Positions 13,262 through 13,316 of a DNA stretch of 13,316 bases are shown here, in pieces; the stretch's first letter is position 1, and every line of letters begins with the position of its first letter. This DNA is from an uncultured Collinsella sp. Its GTDB lineage: Bacteria; Actinomycetota; Coriobacteriia; Coriobacteriales; Coriobacteriaceae. The stretch spans positions 1-13,316 of the forward strand of contig CALEBN010000029.1 in NCBI GenBank assembly GCA_937943045.1, read 5' to 3'. The notes under the pieces are model-generated. The model saw nothing but the letters and a program-made list of their open reading frames with translations. It had not been told where the DNA came from and made no database searches. Both the position numbers and the translations under genes were made by a program.

Positions 13262-13316
13262 TGGTAGCCCGTACCAGATTCGAACTGGTGATCTCCGCCT
13301 TGAGAGGGCGGCGTCC
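13262..13316 (-). tRNA. tRNA-Glu(CUC), 3' part; 5' end beyond the right edge
   Basis: Read on the minus strand, the anticodon arm is CCGCC-CTCTCAA-GGCGG, giving anticodon CTC with U33 and A37, which decodes the Glu codon GAG. A 5-nt variable region follows, then the T arm ACCAG-TTCGAAT-CTGGT, the acceptor strand ACGGGCT, discriminator A and an encoded CCA (plus 13262-13264). The 5' acceptor strand and most of the D arm are outside the window. The acceptor ends in U72, so the missing first base should be A if paired, rather than the G more usual in bacterial tRNA-Glu. Confidence 0.92.

Overview
The window looks like ordinary chromosome from a high-GC Coriobacteriia (Actinomycetota), most likely Collinsella or a close relative. 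The evidence is compositional and comparative from memory: GC-rich coding with strong third-position G/C bias, AAGGAG-type ribosome binding sites, actinobacterial-looking protein variants, and a fused iron-sulfur L-serine dehydratase. I could not run a database search, so the genus is an inference. I see no phage, plasmid, CRISPR array or intact insertion sequence.

Layout. Positions 1-2031 (minus strand) hold the 5' part of priA, which runs off the left edge, and the complete gltX, with a hairpin terminator between them. A 290-bp spacer (2032-2321) carries divergent promoter candidates and a REP-like repeat array. Positions 2322-3602 (plus) hold metK, closed by a strong terminator. A 344-bp spacer (3603-3946) contains a 121-bp palindromic element with perfect 26-bp arms. 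Positions 3947-5554 hold a single-chain serine dehydratase. A perfect 28-bp palindrome and a TATAAT promoter precede a membrane-anchored L,D-transpeptidase (5705-7441). Positions 7570-10966 form a tightly coupled three-gene operon: a MacA-like membrane fusion protein, an ABC ATPase and a MacB-like permease. A convergent 87-bp inverted repeat separates this from a minus-strand TetR regulator (11070-11681). Upstream of that, also on the minus strand, lies a YbhN/LPG-synthase-like membrane protein (11818-13110). The right edge holds the 3' part of tRNA-Glu(CUC) and its terminator.

How the genes work together. The left half is housekeeping: replication restart, Glu-tRNA synthesis, S-adenosylmethionine synthesis and serine catabolism. 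The right half is about the cell envelope: peptidoglycan 3-3 cross-linking, a MacAB-type exporter, a TetR regulator and a membrane-lipid-type integral protein. Grouping these as an envelope-stress neighbourhood is an inference from adjacency only.

The most distinctive signals are not in the genes but between them. Five different palindromic or repeated elements sit in consecutive spacers. The most notable protein-level observation is a canonical sliding-clamp-binding pentapeptide at the extreme N-terminus of PriA. I found no convincing new multigene system.
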